A stretch of DNA of 64,000 bases from Novipirellula artificiosorum. GTDB lineage: Bacteria; Planctomycetota; Planctomycetia; Pirellulales; Pirellulaceae. Positions 16,848 to 25,831 of this stretch are shown piece by piece. Each line of letters opens with the position of its first letter. The stretch's first letter is position 1. The stretch covers positions 349,376 to 413,375 of the forward strand of contig NZ_SJPV01000005.1 of assembly GCF_007860135.1 (NCBI RefSeq), written 5' to 3'. The position numbers were made by a program, and so were the translations under genes. Under the pieces are notes generated by a model. The model was not told the DNA's origin. It saw only the letters and a program-made list of their open reading frames with translations, and made no database searches.

Positions 16848-18491
16848 TCAGCGTACGTTGAGTTCATCGCGAACAGGAATCAAGCAGGTCTTGCGAACCA
16901 TGCGAACGATTTTCTTTGCCGTCTCTTCGCTCGTACAATGGCCTCGGATGACAAGATCGTTGCCCTCCTGTTGCACCTGCACGTTGCTGCTAGGAAACGT
17001 TTCTCCAATCGTTCGGTTCAGCATGCTGACTTTGTCGCCGACGGCATCACCGCTGGCATCAACCGCGTCTTGAACGTGGATATCAAAATGGCGAACCTTT
17101 GTCGGCGAAGCATCCGCCGTGTCAGCCCAGACGACCAACCGTGTCACCCCATTGCCCGCACCGATCAACTTGATTTGATTTGATCCGGATGCGAGTGCAC
17201 GGCAAACGCTTTGGTCCCCAACGCTGACTCGTCGTAGTTCACCCTGGATGGTCAACGACCGCACCTGAGCACGACTGATGTACAGCGGTGTTGGCTTGTT
17301 GTGAGTGCCTGTCCCGGCCAAGGGTTGAGTTCCATGCTTGAACTCGGTCGCTGCACCCCGATCGCGATTGGAGTTTTCCGTCAACACCGGTGCCCGGACC
17401 GCTTGTACCGTCGGCCGAACGATGGATGCCGTTGCATCAAGTTCAGGTCGTTGGAAGCTTGCCGGCGGCGACTCGACCGCAACCGGTGGCCGATAGCGTT
17501 TCTTGAGTAGTTGGTTGGCTTGTTGCCCCTCACCCAGCATCAATGCTTCTCGCACGGGAGCCTGTAGCAGGTCCTCGGGTTCCATCATCAGGATCGGTTC
17601 GGCCGAGTTGGGTTCATGGTCCGTTGCCATCGGTGGCATGGCCAATACACTTGGACCGCCTACCATGCTTGACGAGTCGACATCGTTTGATTCGTGGACC
17701 AAGTCCGTGTCGATCGCTTCGGTTACCGAGGGTTGCTCGTCGAGAACGACGGGAACGATGTCCAACCGCTGCTTGACCAACGGTTGATCCGCCACGGGTT
17801 CTGGCCCGATTGGCTTTTGCAGGTGGCTCGCAAAGGAATCGGCAGATTCGGTGCGTGCCTCAATCGTCATCGAATCCGAAGAATCAGAAAACGAAAAACA
17901 AATCGGTTCGGATTCGGCCATTTCGCTTTCCGCTGGCTCCATCGGGACCAAGGCTTGCGTATCCGCCGGAGCGTGTGATTCCGTTGCAACGTCCGCCGAA
18001 GGCGGAGCCGATCCCGAACCATGTTTGACTGGCGGGCGGAAGGTCACTTCCACGTCGGCATTGACCAGGTCATTGTTTTCGTGATGCACCGACTCGATCA
18101 ATGGATTGGTCTGTACCGCCGGAAGCGGTACGGATTCAATCAACATCTCGGCACCGGGTATCTTGGGGCTTCCGATCGGATGCAACCCAATCGCAGCACC
18201 AATCGGTTTTAGCCGAACCGCCGGCGCGTCGTCCCCCGAAGCAAGCAAGATCGCATTGTCAACGTTTCCTGCCGAGTCATCGACATAGAACGGATTGGCC
18301 TGAACTCGACTTCTCGAATCGGCATCGTGGCTCACCGTTTGGATCGGTTGCAGCGGCAACGGTGGCAGCATCCGCATCGACGTCGTCGGCGCTGCTGCCG
18401 TGGCTGCTGACGGTTCACCGGCATAGCCAGGTGAAGCCACAGCCATCACCAACAAGCTTAGCAGAGCTCGTCGGCGAGACCGAGTTTTCAT
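16848..18491 (-). CDS. Exported protein with pilus-N (secretin-associated) and BON domains
   Basis: 547 residues. The signal peptide (MKTRSRRRALLSLLVMAVAS) ends near GYAG. A long low-complexity middle rich in Pro/Ser/Val/Glu follows. The C-terminal about 150 residues hold a pilus-formation N-terminal domain (SLTIQGELRRVSVGD ... TRLVVWAD) and a BON domain (IGETFPSSNVQVQQEGNDL). This pairing is typical of CpaC-like proteins, but no secretin channel domain is present. A periplasmic adaptor is likely. The gene-free 18492-18790 upstream shows no clear feature. Confidence 0.72.
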   Translation of the reverse strand: MKTRSRRRALLSLLVMAVASPGYAGEPSAATAAAPTTSMRMLPPLPLQPIQTVSHDADSRSRVQANPFYVDDSAGNVDNAILLASGDDAPAVRLKPIGAAIGLHPIGSPKIPGAEMLIESVPLPAVQTNPLIESVHHENNDLVNADVEVTFRPPVKHGSGSAPPSADVATESHAPADTQALVPMEPAESEMAESEPICFSFSDSSDSMTIEARTESADSFASHLQKPIGPEPVADQPLVKQRLDIVPVVLDEQPSVTEAIDTDLVHESNDVDSSSMVGGPSVLAMPPMATDHEPNSAEPILMMEPEDLLQAPVREALMLGEGQQANQLLKKRYRPPVAVESPPASFQRPELDATASIVRPTVQAVRAPVLTENSNRDRGAATEFKHGTQPLAGTGTHNKPTPLYISRAQVRSLTIQGELRRVSVGDQSVCRALASGSNQIKLIGAGNGVTRLVVWADTADASPTKVRHFDIHVQDAVDASGDAVGDKVSMLNRTIGETFPSSNVQVQQEGNDLVIRGHCTSEETAKKIVRMVRKTCLIPVRDELNVR

Positions 18492-18790
18492 TCTTTGTGT
18501 CGTTCTTACGTCACGCATGCCGCATCCTTGCGTCCGAGCGATCGAATGGATGGGCCCCCCTCGGCACATCCTCAGACGCCGATACAAAAGAGCATCGAAC
18601 ATCCGGTTGCTCTAAGTATCGGATCCCACCTGCGATGACATTAACGATTCTGTCGCTTCCATCGCATGTATCGGTCAACCGTATCGCAGCAGTTGTGCAC
18701 GAGAAACCGATTTTGGGTCCGCAAATGCCGGCGGAATGGCTTCGTAATCGTGAACGGAATGCAACCAGCGAGGACCCGGCGAGATTTTTG

Positions 18791-19600
18791 CTAATCTCCG
18801 CGAGATTCCCGTTGCCGCCGGGCCTCGTACAGCATCACCGCGGCTGAGACCGACACATTGAGGCTGTCCACCTCACCAAACATCGGAACGCGAACCCCCG
18901 GAATCGGCTGTCCCGCAACCGATTGCCAACGATCTCCGAGCCCCTTCGACTCGCTTCCCATGATGATCGCGAGCGGGCCGGAGAGGTCCGCATGCCACAA
19001 TGGCTGCGAAGATTCGACCCGCGCGGCGATCGTCCGGATGCCACGAGAAACCAAAAAGTGCTGCACCTCCTTTTCGCTGCCGGTCGCACTCGGAATGCGA
19101 AAAACCGTCCCTAGGCTGTTTCGAATCGCATTGGGGTTGTAAAGGTCACTGCCGTCACCACAGAGCACCACGGCCTCCACACCCGCCGCATCGGCGCTGC
19201 GAAACACCGCCCCAATGTTTCCCGGTTTCTCGAGACAATCGAGGACCAAAACCAGAGCATTCTCTGACAAATCGAGCGTTTCAAGCGACCGAATCGGCTC
19301 CGAAAACTCAGCCACGATGCCGCGAGCCGATTGACCAAACGCGATTTTTTCCATCACCGAATGAGAAACCAGGTGCCGTGTGCTTGTCGGCAAATCCGCC
19401 CCAACCGACGAATCGGTCGACTCGCAAGTAAACCAACCGATCAATTCCAATCCCGCGTCGATCGCTTGCCTCGTTTCCCGCCATCCATCGACAAGCAGAC
19501 GTTTTTCTCGCCGTCGTGTACGATTGCTCCTTAAACGAATCAATCGTCGAACCGTCGGATTGGAGTGGCTTCGAATCACGAGTGGTTGCGAATCGCTCAT
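18791..19600 (-). CDS. TrmH/SpoU-family RNA 2'-O-methyltransferase
   Basis: A SPOUT methyltransferase of the TrmH family using S-adenosylmethionine on tRNA or rRNA. 269 residues. The N-terminal substrate-binding domain (SHSNPTVRRLIRLRSN) is followed by the three knot motifs: LDCLEKPGNIGAVFRSADAAG, IMGSESKGLGDRW and IPMFGEVDSLNVSVSAAVML-like (here VPMFGEVDSLNVSVSAA). The start is ATG 19600, where similarity begins. The target nucleotide cannot be predicted. Confidence 0.9.
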   Translation of the reverse strand: MSDSQPLVIRSHSNPTVRRLIRLRSNRTRRREKRLLVDGWRETRQAIDAGLELIGWFTCESTDSSVGADLPTSTRHLVSHSVMEKIAFGQSARGIVAEFSEPIRSLETLDLSENALVLVLDCLEKPGNIGAVFRSADAAGVEAVVLCGDGSDLYNPNAIRNSLGTVFRIPSATGSEKEVQHFLVSRGIRTIAARVESSQPLWHADLSGPLAIIMGSESKGLGDRWQSVAGQPIPGVRVPMFGEVDSLNVSVSAAVMLYEARRQRESRGD

Positions 19601-19652
19601 AAGGATTGGATGATTGTTGCCAATCACCGGATACGAGAAAGAAAAAGACACG

Positions 19653-20801
19653 ATGAACGAACGAGCTCGACTTGAAGGCCCATTGACCTGTGACGGCGTC
19701 GCGTCGCGGCGAGACCAAAAGGAATTTTTGCAGGTCGAACGCGAAGTCAATCGCGGCAATCCCCACTGGGTTCCACCGATTTGGTCCGAACGACGCAAAA
19801 TCGTCGGTTTTAAACACCATCCGTTCTATGACGATGCCGACCGCCAAGCCTTCATCGCCCGCCGAGGAAGCCGACCGGTGGGACGGATTTTGGCCATCGT
19901 CAACCATGGCCACAATCGGCGATACGAGGAACAACGTGGATTTGTTGGCTTTTTTGAGTGTTTTGACGACCGCGAGGCGGCCGCGATGCTATTTGATCAT
20001 GCCTTCGATTGGCTTCGCCAACAAGGGATGACCGATGTGCGAGGCCCGGTCCACCCCAGCTTGAACTATGAAGTCGGACTCTTAGTCGATGGATTTGATT
20101 CACCACCAACGTTCCTGATCCCTTACAACCCCGAATACTACGAAAAGCTGTATCAAGAATCGGGCTTTGAAAAGACACAGGATCTCTTTAGCTACGAAGC
20201 CCATATCGACATCATTAAGGATTTGGATCCAAAGTTGAAGTTCGTGATCGACGAAGCGACTCGCCGATTCAAAGTGAATTGTCGCCCGCTCGATCGAAAG
20301 CACTTCAAAAAGGATGTCCGTACGTTCTTAGAGATTTACAATCGATCGCTTGAGAAAACGTGGGGCTACGTGCCGATGAGCGAAGCGGAAATCGCAGAGC
20401 AAAGCGCGGGATTGAAGCACTTGATTGTCCCCGAACTGACCAGCATCGCAGAGATTGACGGCGAGCCGGTCGGCGCCGGATTCGGGCTGCTCGATTACAA
20501 CCAAATCATCTCAAAAATTGACGGACGGCTTTTTCCGTTCGGCTGGCTGAGGTTGCTAACCGGAAAACGCAAGATCGACCGGCTGCGGTTGATCAGCACC
20601 AACGTCCTCCCGAAATACCAGAAATGGGGAATCGGCCTGGTCACGCTATCGCGGATTTTGCCAGATGCGGTCGATTTCGGGATCCAAGTGGGTGAATTTT
20701 CCTGGGTTCTGGAGAGCAATAAGCTGTCGCGCGGCACCATCGAACGGGGCGGTGCGACACGGGTCAAAACCCACCGACTGTATGACCGATCCTTAGACTA
20801 G
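19653..20801 (+). CDS. GNAT-like N-acetyltransferase (YghO-type)
   Basis: 382 residues. Resembles the large two-lobed GNAT-like proteins (YghO type) found in many bacteria: an N-terminal segment VEREVNRGNPHWVPP and GRILAIVNHGHNRR, then DVRGPVHPSLNYEVGLLVDGFDSPP, a C-terminal lobe with WGYVPMSEAEI and the acetyl-CoA-loop-like LPKYQKWGIG. The substrate is unknown. The start is ATG 19653 (purine-rich site upstream) rather than TTG 19614; it is divergent from the TrmH gene. Confidence 0.75.
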   Translation: MNERARLEGPLTCDGVASRRDQKEFLQVEREVNRGNPHWVPPIWSERRKIVGFKHHPFYDDADRQAFIARRGSRPVGRILAIVNHGHNRRYEEQRGFVGFFECFDDREAAAMLFDHAFDWLRQQGMTDVRGPVHPSLNYEVGLLVDGFDSPPTFLIPYNPEYYEKLYQESGFEKTQDLFSYEAHIDIIKDLDPKLKFVIDEATRRFKVNCRPLDRKHFKKDVRTFLEIYNRSLEKTWGYVPMSEAEIAEQSAGLKHLIVPELTSIAEIDGEPVGAGFGLLDYNQIISKIDGRLFPFGWLRLLTGKRKIDRLRLISTNVLPKYQKWGIGLVTLSRILPDAVDFGIQVGEFSWVLESNKLSRGTIERGGATRVKTHRLYDRSLD

Positions 20802-20873
20802 CTTGGCTCCCAATTGACTTGCTGCCGACAGGTCCCCCGCATTTTCGTCAGCCGATCCCTGCGGTGCCAAACG

Positions 20874-20914
20874 AAAAAACCCGGTCGTCTGGGGGACCAG
20901 ACAACCGGGTTTTC
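20874..20914. terminator. Bidirectional terminator
   Basis: AAAACCCGGT-c-GTCTGG, a short loop, CCAGAC-a-ACCGGGTTTT lies between the convergent acetyltransferase and porin genes. A and T tails on the two sides allow function in both directions. Confidence 0.88.
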
Positions 20915-20940
20915 AGCTTTCACGTTGCTAAGCCATCGAC

Positions 20941-22248
20941 TTAGAAAGTAAAGATCGAGTCAATACCGAAGGTCGTTTGGCTGTCGCCATCAAGACCGGC
21001 AACTTCGTCGCTGTCCCAATCCCAACGGATTTCAGGACGAACGATGACGTTGGCGTGAGGCTTGTAGTTCGCACCCAGGGTCAAGGCGTAGATGTCCGCG
21101 CTGTCACCCACTGCCGAGTAAATACCTTCTTCGTTGTACCATTCGAAACGACCACCGAATGCCCAGCAATCGCTGACGGTGTAGATCAAGTACTGGTTGA
21201 TATCAAACGTTTCTGCAACGGTTCCGCCGACACGGTCTTCCGCGGTCAAATAGTCGGTTTGGAAGATGTACTGAAGGTTATCCGAAAGTGCCAAGTCGGC
21301 GACGATCGACTGCATGTAGCCCTTGACGTAGTTGTCGGTTCCCCCGGCTCGGTTGTTCTGGAAAACACCGCCAACGGATGCGTAGGTGACCGTCAAGTCG
21401 TCGGAGAGTCCGACCGACAACCCGCCCAAGAATGCATCGCCATTGTCCTCGAAACCGCTGTCCCAACCGAGAACGTATCCACCGTAAGCGGTGATGTTGT
21501 CGTTCACGTTGTACGTTGCCAAGGCACCGGTGTGCGTAAACGGCTCGCTGTTGTTCATCGTATAGGCATGGCTGTAGAAGAAGTTACCGGTCGCTTGGAC
21601 AACTTCCCAACCGATGATGGTGTAGAAGTGTCCTGCTTTGACCGACAAATCGCCATAGCCGGCTTCGGCGTACAACTGCGGCATCGCATGCCCATAGCCA
21701 TTGTCGGTGGAACCATTGTCCCAGCCATTGTCCCAGTGATTGTTATCGATTCCGAACGCTTGGGTATTTTGAGCGTCGGTACCATAGAGGTAATCGATTC
21801 GTCCACCGATGTCGAAACCGCAGGACGTGTCAATTGCTTTCTCAGCGTACAGCCAAGCTTGTTGCAGCTGCACTTCGTCAGGACGGTTGTTGAATAGTGG
21901 GATGGCGTTGCTATGGTATCCCAATTGCATCCAACCACCGGCCGACCAGCCGCTGTCGGTCGATCCAAACAATTCCCACGGGTCGCCGAGGCAGCATTCA
22001 CCCCCCAGGCACCCCATATCCAAACAGCCCATATCGAGGCAACCGGCCGAATCGCATCCGCTGTCGCAGCTTCCACTGTCACAGCTCGGAGCCATCGGCT
22101 CACAGCCACAAACCGGCTCGCCACAATCGCAGCTTTCTGCGGCGCAGAAAGAAACCTGTGAAATGTCGGTTGCTTGGTCGCCGAATGCGTTTGCGGCGTT
22201 CATGCCGCAAGCAATCATGGCAATCATTGCGAGTTTGCTAATTCTCAT
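20941..22248 (-). CDS. Outer-membrane beta-barrel porin with Cys-rich N-terminus
   Basis: 435 residues. The signal peptide (MRISKLAMIAMIACGMNAAN) is followed by about 50 residues containing over a dozen cysteines in CDCGEPVCGC and CLDMGCLDMGC patterns. A barrel follows with strands such as GGWMQLGYHSN, AEAGYGDLSVKAGHFYTIIGWE and a final FGIDSIFTF ending in Phe, as for BAM-inserted porins. It resembles the planctomycete BBP2/OprB-like porins. Substrate specificity unknown. Confidence 0.8.
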   Translation of the reverse strand: MRISKLAMIAMIACGMNAANAFGDQATDISQVSFCAAESCDCGEPVCGCEPMAPSCDSGSCDSGCDSAGCLDMGCLDMGCLGGECCLGDPWELFGSTDSGWSAGGWMQLGYHSNAIPLFNNRPDEVQLQQAWLYAEKAIDTSCGFDIGGRIDYLYGTDAQNTQAFGIDNNHWDNGWDNGSTDNGYGHAMPQLYAEAGYGDLSVKAGHFYTIIGWEVVQATGNFFYSHAYTMNNSEPFTHTGALATYNVNDNITAYGGYVLGWDSGFEDNGDAFLGGLSVGLSDDLTVTYASVGGVFQNNRAGGTDNYVKGYMQSIVADLALSDNLQYIFQTDYLTAEDRVGGTVAETFDINQYLIYTVSDCWAFGGRFEWYNEEGIYSAVGDSADIYALTLGANYKPHANVIVRPEIRWDWDSDEVAGLDGDSQTTFGIDSIFTF

Positions 22249-22787
22249 CGTCGTCTTTACTCCCCAAAATCCGTAGCGGGTGGTTTAATGTTCTGGCAAT
22301 CGCCGCGTGGCCCCCAATGACAATTCCATCGAACCTCCATTGGGACTCGCGAGAAAAATTCCCGCTTCCAGGTCGCTCGAGGTCGAGTGATCCGCCTGAC
22401 GCAATCCCCAGGGGGACTCCGCCAATGATGACGTTCGACTTCCTAGCACCACGCTAAGTCTTCACGGATGGTATCGGTGACCTATTGGAAACGGGCCTCT
22501 CCGATATCGCGAAACATCGTGTTAAAAATAGGATCGGGTGTGTACCGAAACCACTACACAATCCCTTCTCATTAGCGAGAAAGTTACTATCAGGAGAGAT
22601 ATTCCGAGCACGGAAAATAGGAGAAATGCGGCGACTATCCGGAAAAGACCGGCAATCGGATCAGCTTGACGCCACTGGGCCGAATCAGGGGCGGCAACGT
22701 GACCGGTATCTGTACGAACGGCCCAAGATCAGACAGAATCGTCGTCCTCAGCTTCCAATGCCCCCTTTTTTGCAAGTGAATCTCTCG
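22249..22787. other. Intergenic region between the porin gene and ftsY
   Basis: About 540 bases between divergent genes. The ftsY frame is open through part of it, but the residues upstream of MAFW look random and Arg-rich. No repeat, RNA gene or strong promoter was identified. Confidence 0.5.
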
Positions 22788-23792
22788 ATGGCGTTTTGGC
22801 GATCCAAGAAACCCGAGTCCTCGGAAAACGTTGATCCGGCACCAAGCTCCGGTGAGCGCAGCACAGAAAAGTCGTCGACAGGCCTCTTTGCCAAAATGCG
22901 TTCCGGGCTTCAGAAAACCCGCCGCACACTGAACACCGATATCCGCGACCTGTTCAAAAGTGAAGGCCGGTTAGTCGACGATGCGTTGCTGGACGATCTG
23001 TTTGCGAAGCTCATCCGTACCGATATGGGAACCGGGCCGGCAGAAACGATCCGTGATGATGTGGCAACGCGACTTCGCGGCCGAGTCGTCCAACTTGAGG
23101 AAGTGCTCGAGACGATCACCGAGCAAACACGCTCGATGTTGGCTCAGGAATCGACCGAGCTCCAATTCGCCGATTCGCCGCCGACGGTGATTTTAGTCGT
23201 CGGAGTCAACGGCAGCGGCAAAACCACTTCGATCGGCAAACTCGCGTACCACCTTCACAATACGGGCCACAAGGTGGTGCTCGGCGCCGGTGATACCTTT
23301 CGCGCCGCTGCGGTCGAACAGCTGACGGTTTGGGCCGGCCGGATCGGCTGCGACATTGTCACCGGGAATCAAGGCGCGGATCCGGCCAGCGTCGCCTATC
23401 AAACCGCCCAGCGCGCGATCGAAACCGGTGCCGACGTCGTCATCATCGACACCGCCGGCCGACTGCAAACGCAAACGAATCTCATGCAACAGCTTGAAAA
23501 GATTCGCCGCGTGGTGGAGAACAAAGTCGACGGGGCGCCGCACGAAGTCCTTTTGGTTCTCGACGCGACAGCCGGCCAAAACGCCATCAGCCAAGCCAAG
23601 GGGTTCAGCGAAGCTGCCGGCTGCACCGGGATCGTCTTGGCGAAACTGGATGGTTCGGCGAAGGGGGGAGTGATTTTACCCATTCGCGAGCAGTTCACGT
23701 TGCCCGTCAAGTTCGTCGGCCTTGGCGAAAAGGTCGAAGACATCGCACCGTTCGATCCCGATTCGTTCGCCAAAGCACTGTTCTCGGAATAA
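22788..23792 (+). CDS. ftsY: Signal recognition particle receptor FtsY
   Basis: SRP receptor GTPase that docks ribosome-SRP complexes at the membrane. 334 residues. A short variable A region is followed by the N domain (about 40-125) and the G domain with G1 GVNGSGKTT (139-147), GAGDTFRAAAVEQL, DTAGRLQTQ, and AKLDGSAKGG, ending with the closing FVGLGEKVEDIAPFD. The start is ATG 22788. The stop lies in a 15-base tandem repeat. Confidence 0.95.
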   Translation: MAFWRSKKPESSENVDPAPSSGERSTEKSSTGLFAKMRSGLQKTRRTLNTDIRDLFKSEGRLVDDALLDDLFAKLIRTDMGTGPAETIRDDVATRLRGRVVQLEEVLETITEQTRSMLAQESTELQFADSPPTVILVVGVNGSGKTTSIGKLAYHLHNTGHKVVLGAGDTFRAAAVEQLTVWAGRIGCDIVTGNQGADPASVAYQTAQRAIETGADVVIIDTAGRLQTQTNLMQQLEKIRRVVENKVDGAPHEVLLVLDATAGQNAISQAKGFSEAAGCTGIVLAKLDGSAKGGVILPIREQFTLPVKFVGLGEKVEDIAPFDPDSFAKALFSE

Positions 23793-23820
23793 CTGTTCTC
23801 GGAATAACGGTTCTCGGAAT
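23778..23820. repeat. 15-base tandem repeat at the end of ftsY
   Basis: CTGTTCTCGGAATAA occurs twice exactly (23778, 23793) and a third time nearly complete (23808). The first copy encodes the final FtsY residues and stop; the others fill the gap to miaE. Confidence 0.85.
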
Positions 23821-23824
23821 CATC

Positions 23825-24406
23825 ATGTTGCATCTCAAAACCGCGTCTCAAAAACGCTGGCTTGCCCAAGTCGATGAGAATCTCGACGAAGTGCTGATCG
23901 ATCATGCCCATTGTGAGCGGAAAGCCGCGTCGACCGCGATGAATCTGATCAATGCGTACACCGAAAACCGCGATCTCTGTCATGAGATGAAGCAAATTGT
24001 TGAAGAGGAGCTCGAGCATTTCGAAATGGTTCTGGCACGGTTGGACGCTCGGGGGATCCGGTTTCGTCGGCTTGCGGTTGGCCCTTACGGTCGACGACTA
24101 AACCAACTCGTCCGGCCTTCCGAACCGCATCGGGCTGTCGATCGGTTGTTGGTTGCATCCCTCATCGAAGCGAGGAGCTGTGAACGATTCAGTTTGCTCG
24201 CCGAACACATCCGTGACCGTGATGCCGAGCTTGCCGACTTTTACGAGAGCCTGTTTGAAAGCGAGGCTCGCCATCATTCGACCTACGTCCGGTTGGCCGA
24301 ACACTTTGCGCCACGACCGACGGTCCGCGAGCGGTTAGACCAACTGTCCGCCTCGGAAAGCGAAATCATCAGTGACGGATCAACGCTTGTCAGAATGCAC
24401 AGCTAA
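23825..24406 (+). CDS. miaE: tRNA-(ms2io6A)-hydroxylase
   Basis: Non-haem diiron monooxygenase that hydroxylates the isopentenyl group at tRNA A37. 193 residues. Ferritin-like helices carry the iron ligands: DHAHCERKAAST, EEELEHFEMVL, LLVASLIEARSCERF and SEARHHSTYV. The order of E/ExxH motifs fits MiaE. Start ATG 23825. Downstream, 24407-24684 is non-coding apart from a stem-loop. Confidence 0.88.
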   Translation: MLHLKTASQKRWLAQVDENLDEVLIDHAHCERKAASTAMNLINAYTENRDLCHEMKQIVEEELEHFEMVLARLDARGIRFRRLAVGPYGRRLNQLVRPSEPHRAVDRLLVASLIEARSCERFSLLAEHIRDRDAELADFYESLFESEARHHSTYVRLAEHFAPRPTVRERLDQLSASESEIISDGSTLVRMHS

Positions 24407-24615
24407 AAATGTTTCACGCGGTTGGAGTTTAGCTGGCCATTCAAAATCGGACGTTCTCGAAGCCTGAACTCCCCCTTCTGTTTCACGACGTTCGTCCGTG
24501 AATCCAATAGACACGACTGCGGTCGAAGTCTCCGTTGACACATCCCGCCTGGCTCCTAGATTGCTTTCGTCACGCGACTCGATCGCGAGACCTTTTTCCA
24601 AGATGGAATTGCAGA

Positions 24616-24631
24616 CCCCATCACGATGGGG
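24616..24631. promoter_or_regulatory. Stem-loop in the leader of the exported-protein gene
   Basis: CCCCATC-AC-GATGGGG, perfect arms, 54 bases before the next start codon. ATCCGG is repeated directly after it. There is no T run, so this is a leader structure rather than a terminator. Confidence 0.35.
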
Positions 24632-24684
24632 TGATCCGGAATGAATCCGGCATGTCCCACCGACCCGGAAAAAGGAGAACTCGG

Positions 24685-25773
24685 ATGTTTCGCCCCTACT
24701 TTGCGTACACGCTCGTCACCATCGCCAGCATCCTGTGCGCACCCACCGCCCAGCTGCGTGCCGCCAACCACGCCAACTCGCCCGAGATCTTCTTTGACCT
24801 TCCCTTAGTCACTGCTGCGGTCCCCAGTGCATGTGACGAAGGTTCCGCTCGGCTTGTCGACATCGAACTTCGACTCTCCTCAATGATTGTCGCTCCCGAT
24901 CCGAAAAAGATCGACCAGTGGATTGTTCGCTGCCAACCTCGCGGAGATGAAATCCAAGTCGCTGACTACGCACCACGCACCGAAGTCGCCAGCGGTATCC
25001 AAGGCCCGATTCAAATCAAGCAAACGGACGAGCGTAGCGAGTCGGTCGGGCTTTCGATCGACGGCACCTACGGACAACTCGCTCGAGGGAATGCGGGGAT
25101 GGATCGTGGCAGCAAGAAAATCGAATCACTTCAATACGACCGTGTCGCTCCAGTGCAAGCGGTCACGGCTTCCGGAACCATCAATCGCGGTCGTGGCGTT
25201 TACTTCAAATTGAAATGGACGGAGCAACAAGTGCTTGAAGGCGAGAAGACCTTTCGTTTGACCCTCAGCGTTCCGCAACAATGGCGTTCGGGGTTGGTCG
25301 ATGTCTCGGTGATCGCTCAAAGCGAACAGAAATCGTTCGCAGGGTGGGATCGTGACGTGGTAACGCTCGGACGGGCAAACTTTGTCGTCGCAGTCCACGA
25401 CGTTGGGGATAACGAGGCGATGCGGGCAGCCAAGTCACTTGCAGCGGCAGAAGATGCGCTGCGACGGGCAGCTGCCCAAAGCACGCGAAGTACGAATGCC
25501 ATTGCAGGACTCGTTCGAAATGTCACCAACCTGTTTGACTCGAAGCCTTCCGAACCGGCAAATCAGTGGGTCGAACGACTGCTCCGAGAAGGAACCAACC
25601 CGCATGCGGACAAACAAATCCTCGAACTGCCCGTGGCCACGCGAATGGTTGCACTCGACTATTGTGATGCCCGCGAAACCTTTGTGAGCTTAAACCAAGG
25701 ATCCCAGACCACCGCCAACAACCACCAAGCTGAAAATCGTTACGCAGCCGCGAAGGCAGCCGTGGTGGAATAG
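24685..25773 (+). CDS. Exported protein, unknown
   Basis: 362 residues with a signal peptide (MFRPYFAYTLVTIASILCAP, cleavage near LRAA) and a strong AAAGGAGAA ribosome site. The beta-rich central part contains VEIELRLSS-like and YFKLKWTEQQVLEGEKTF strands. A helical C-terminal section (AAKSLAAAEDALRRAAAQ) follows. I do not recognise a named domain. It is convergent with the ABC permease gene. Confidence 0.7.
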   Translation: MFRPYFAYTLVTIASILCAPTAQLRAANHANSPEIFFDLPLVTAAVPSACDEGSARLVDIELRLSSMIVAPDPKKIDQWIVRCQPRGDEIQVADYAPRTEVASGIQGPIQIKQTDERSESVGLSIDGTYGQLARGNAGMDRGSKKIESLQYDRVAPVQAVTASGTINRGRGVYFKLKWTEQQVLEGEKTFRLTLSVPQQWRSGLVDVSVIAQSEQKSFAGWDRDVVTLGRANFVVAVHDVGDNEAMRAAKSLAAAEDALRRAAAQSTRSTNAIAGLVRNVTNLFDSKPSEPANQWVERLLREGTNPHADKQILELPVATRMVALDYCDARETFVSLNQGSQTTANNHQAENRYAAAKAAVVE

Positions 25774-25831
25774 GTCGAATTGGGAGTCTTTTCGGTGAGG
25801 ATGCAAGGATGCTTTCCCAAAACCCACTGCA

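Noticed and set aside
20977..21897. 306-codon plus-strand frame
   Set aside because: Antisense to the outer-membrane porin, whose signal peptide and barrel strands are clear; the product is a low-information Val/Asp-rich sequence.
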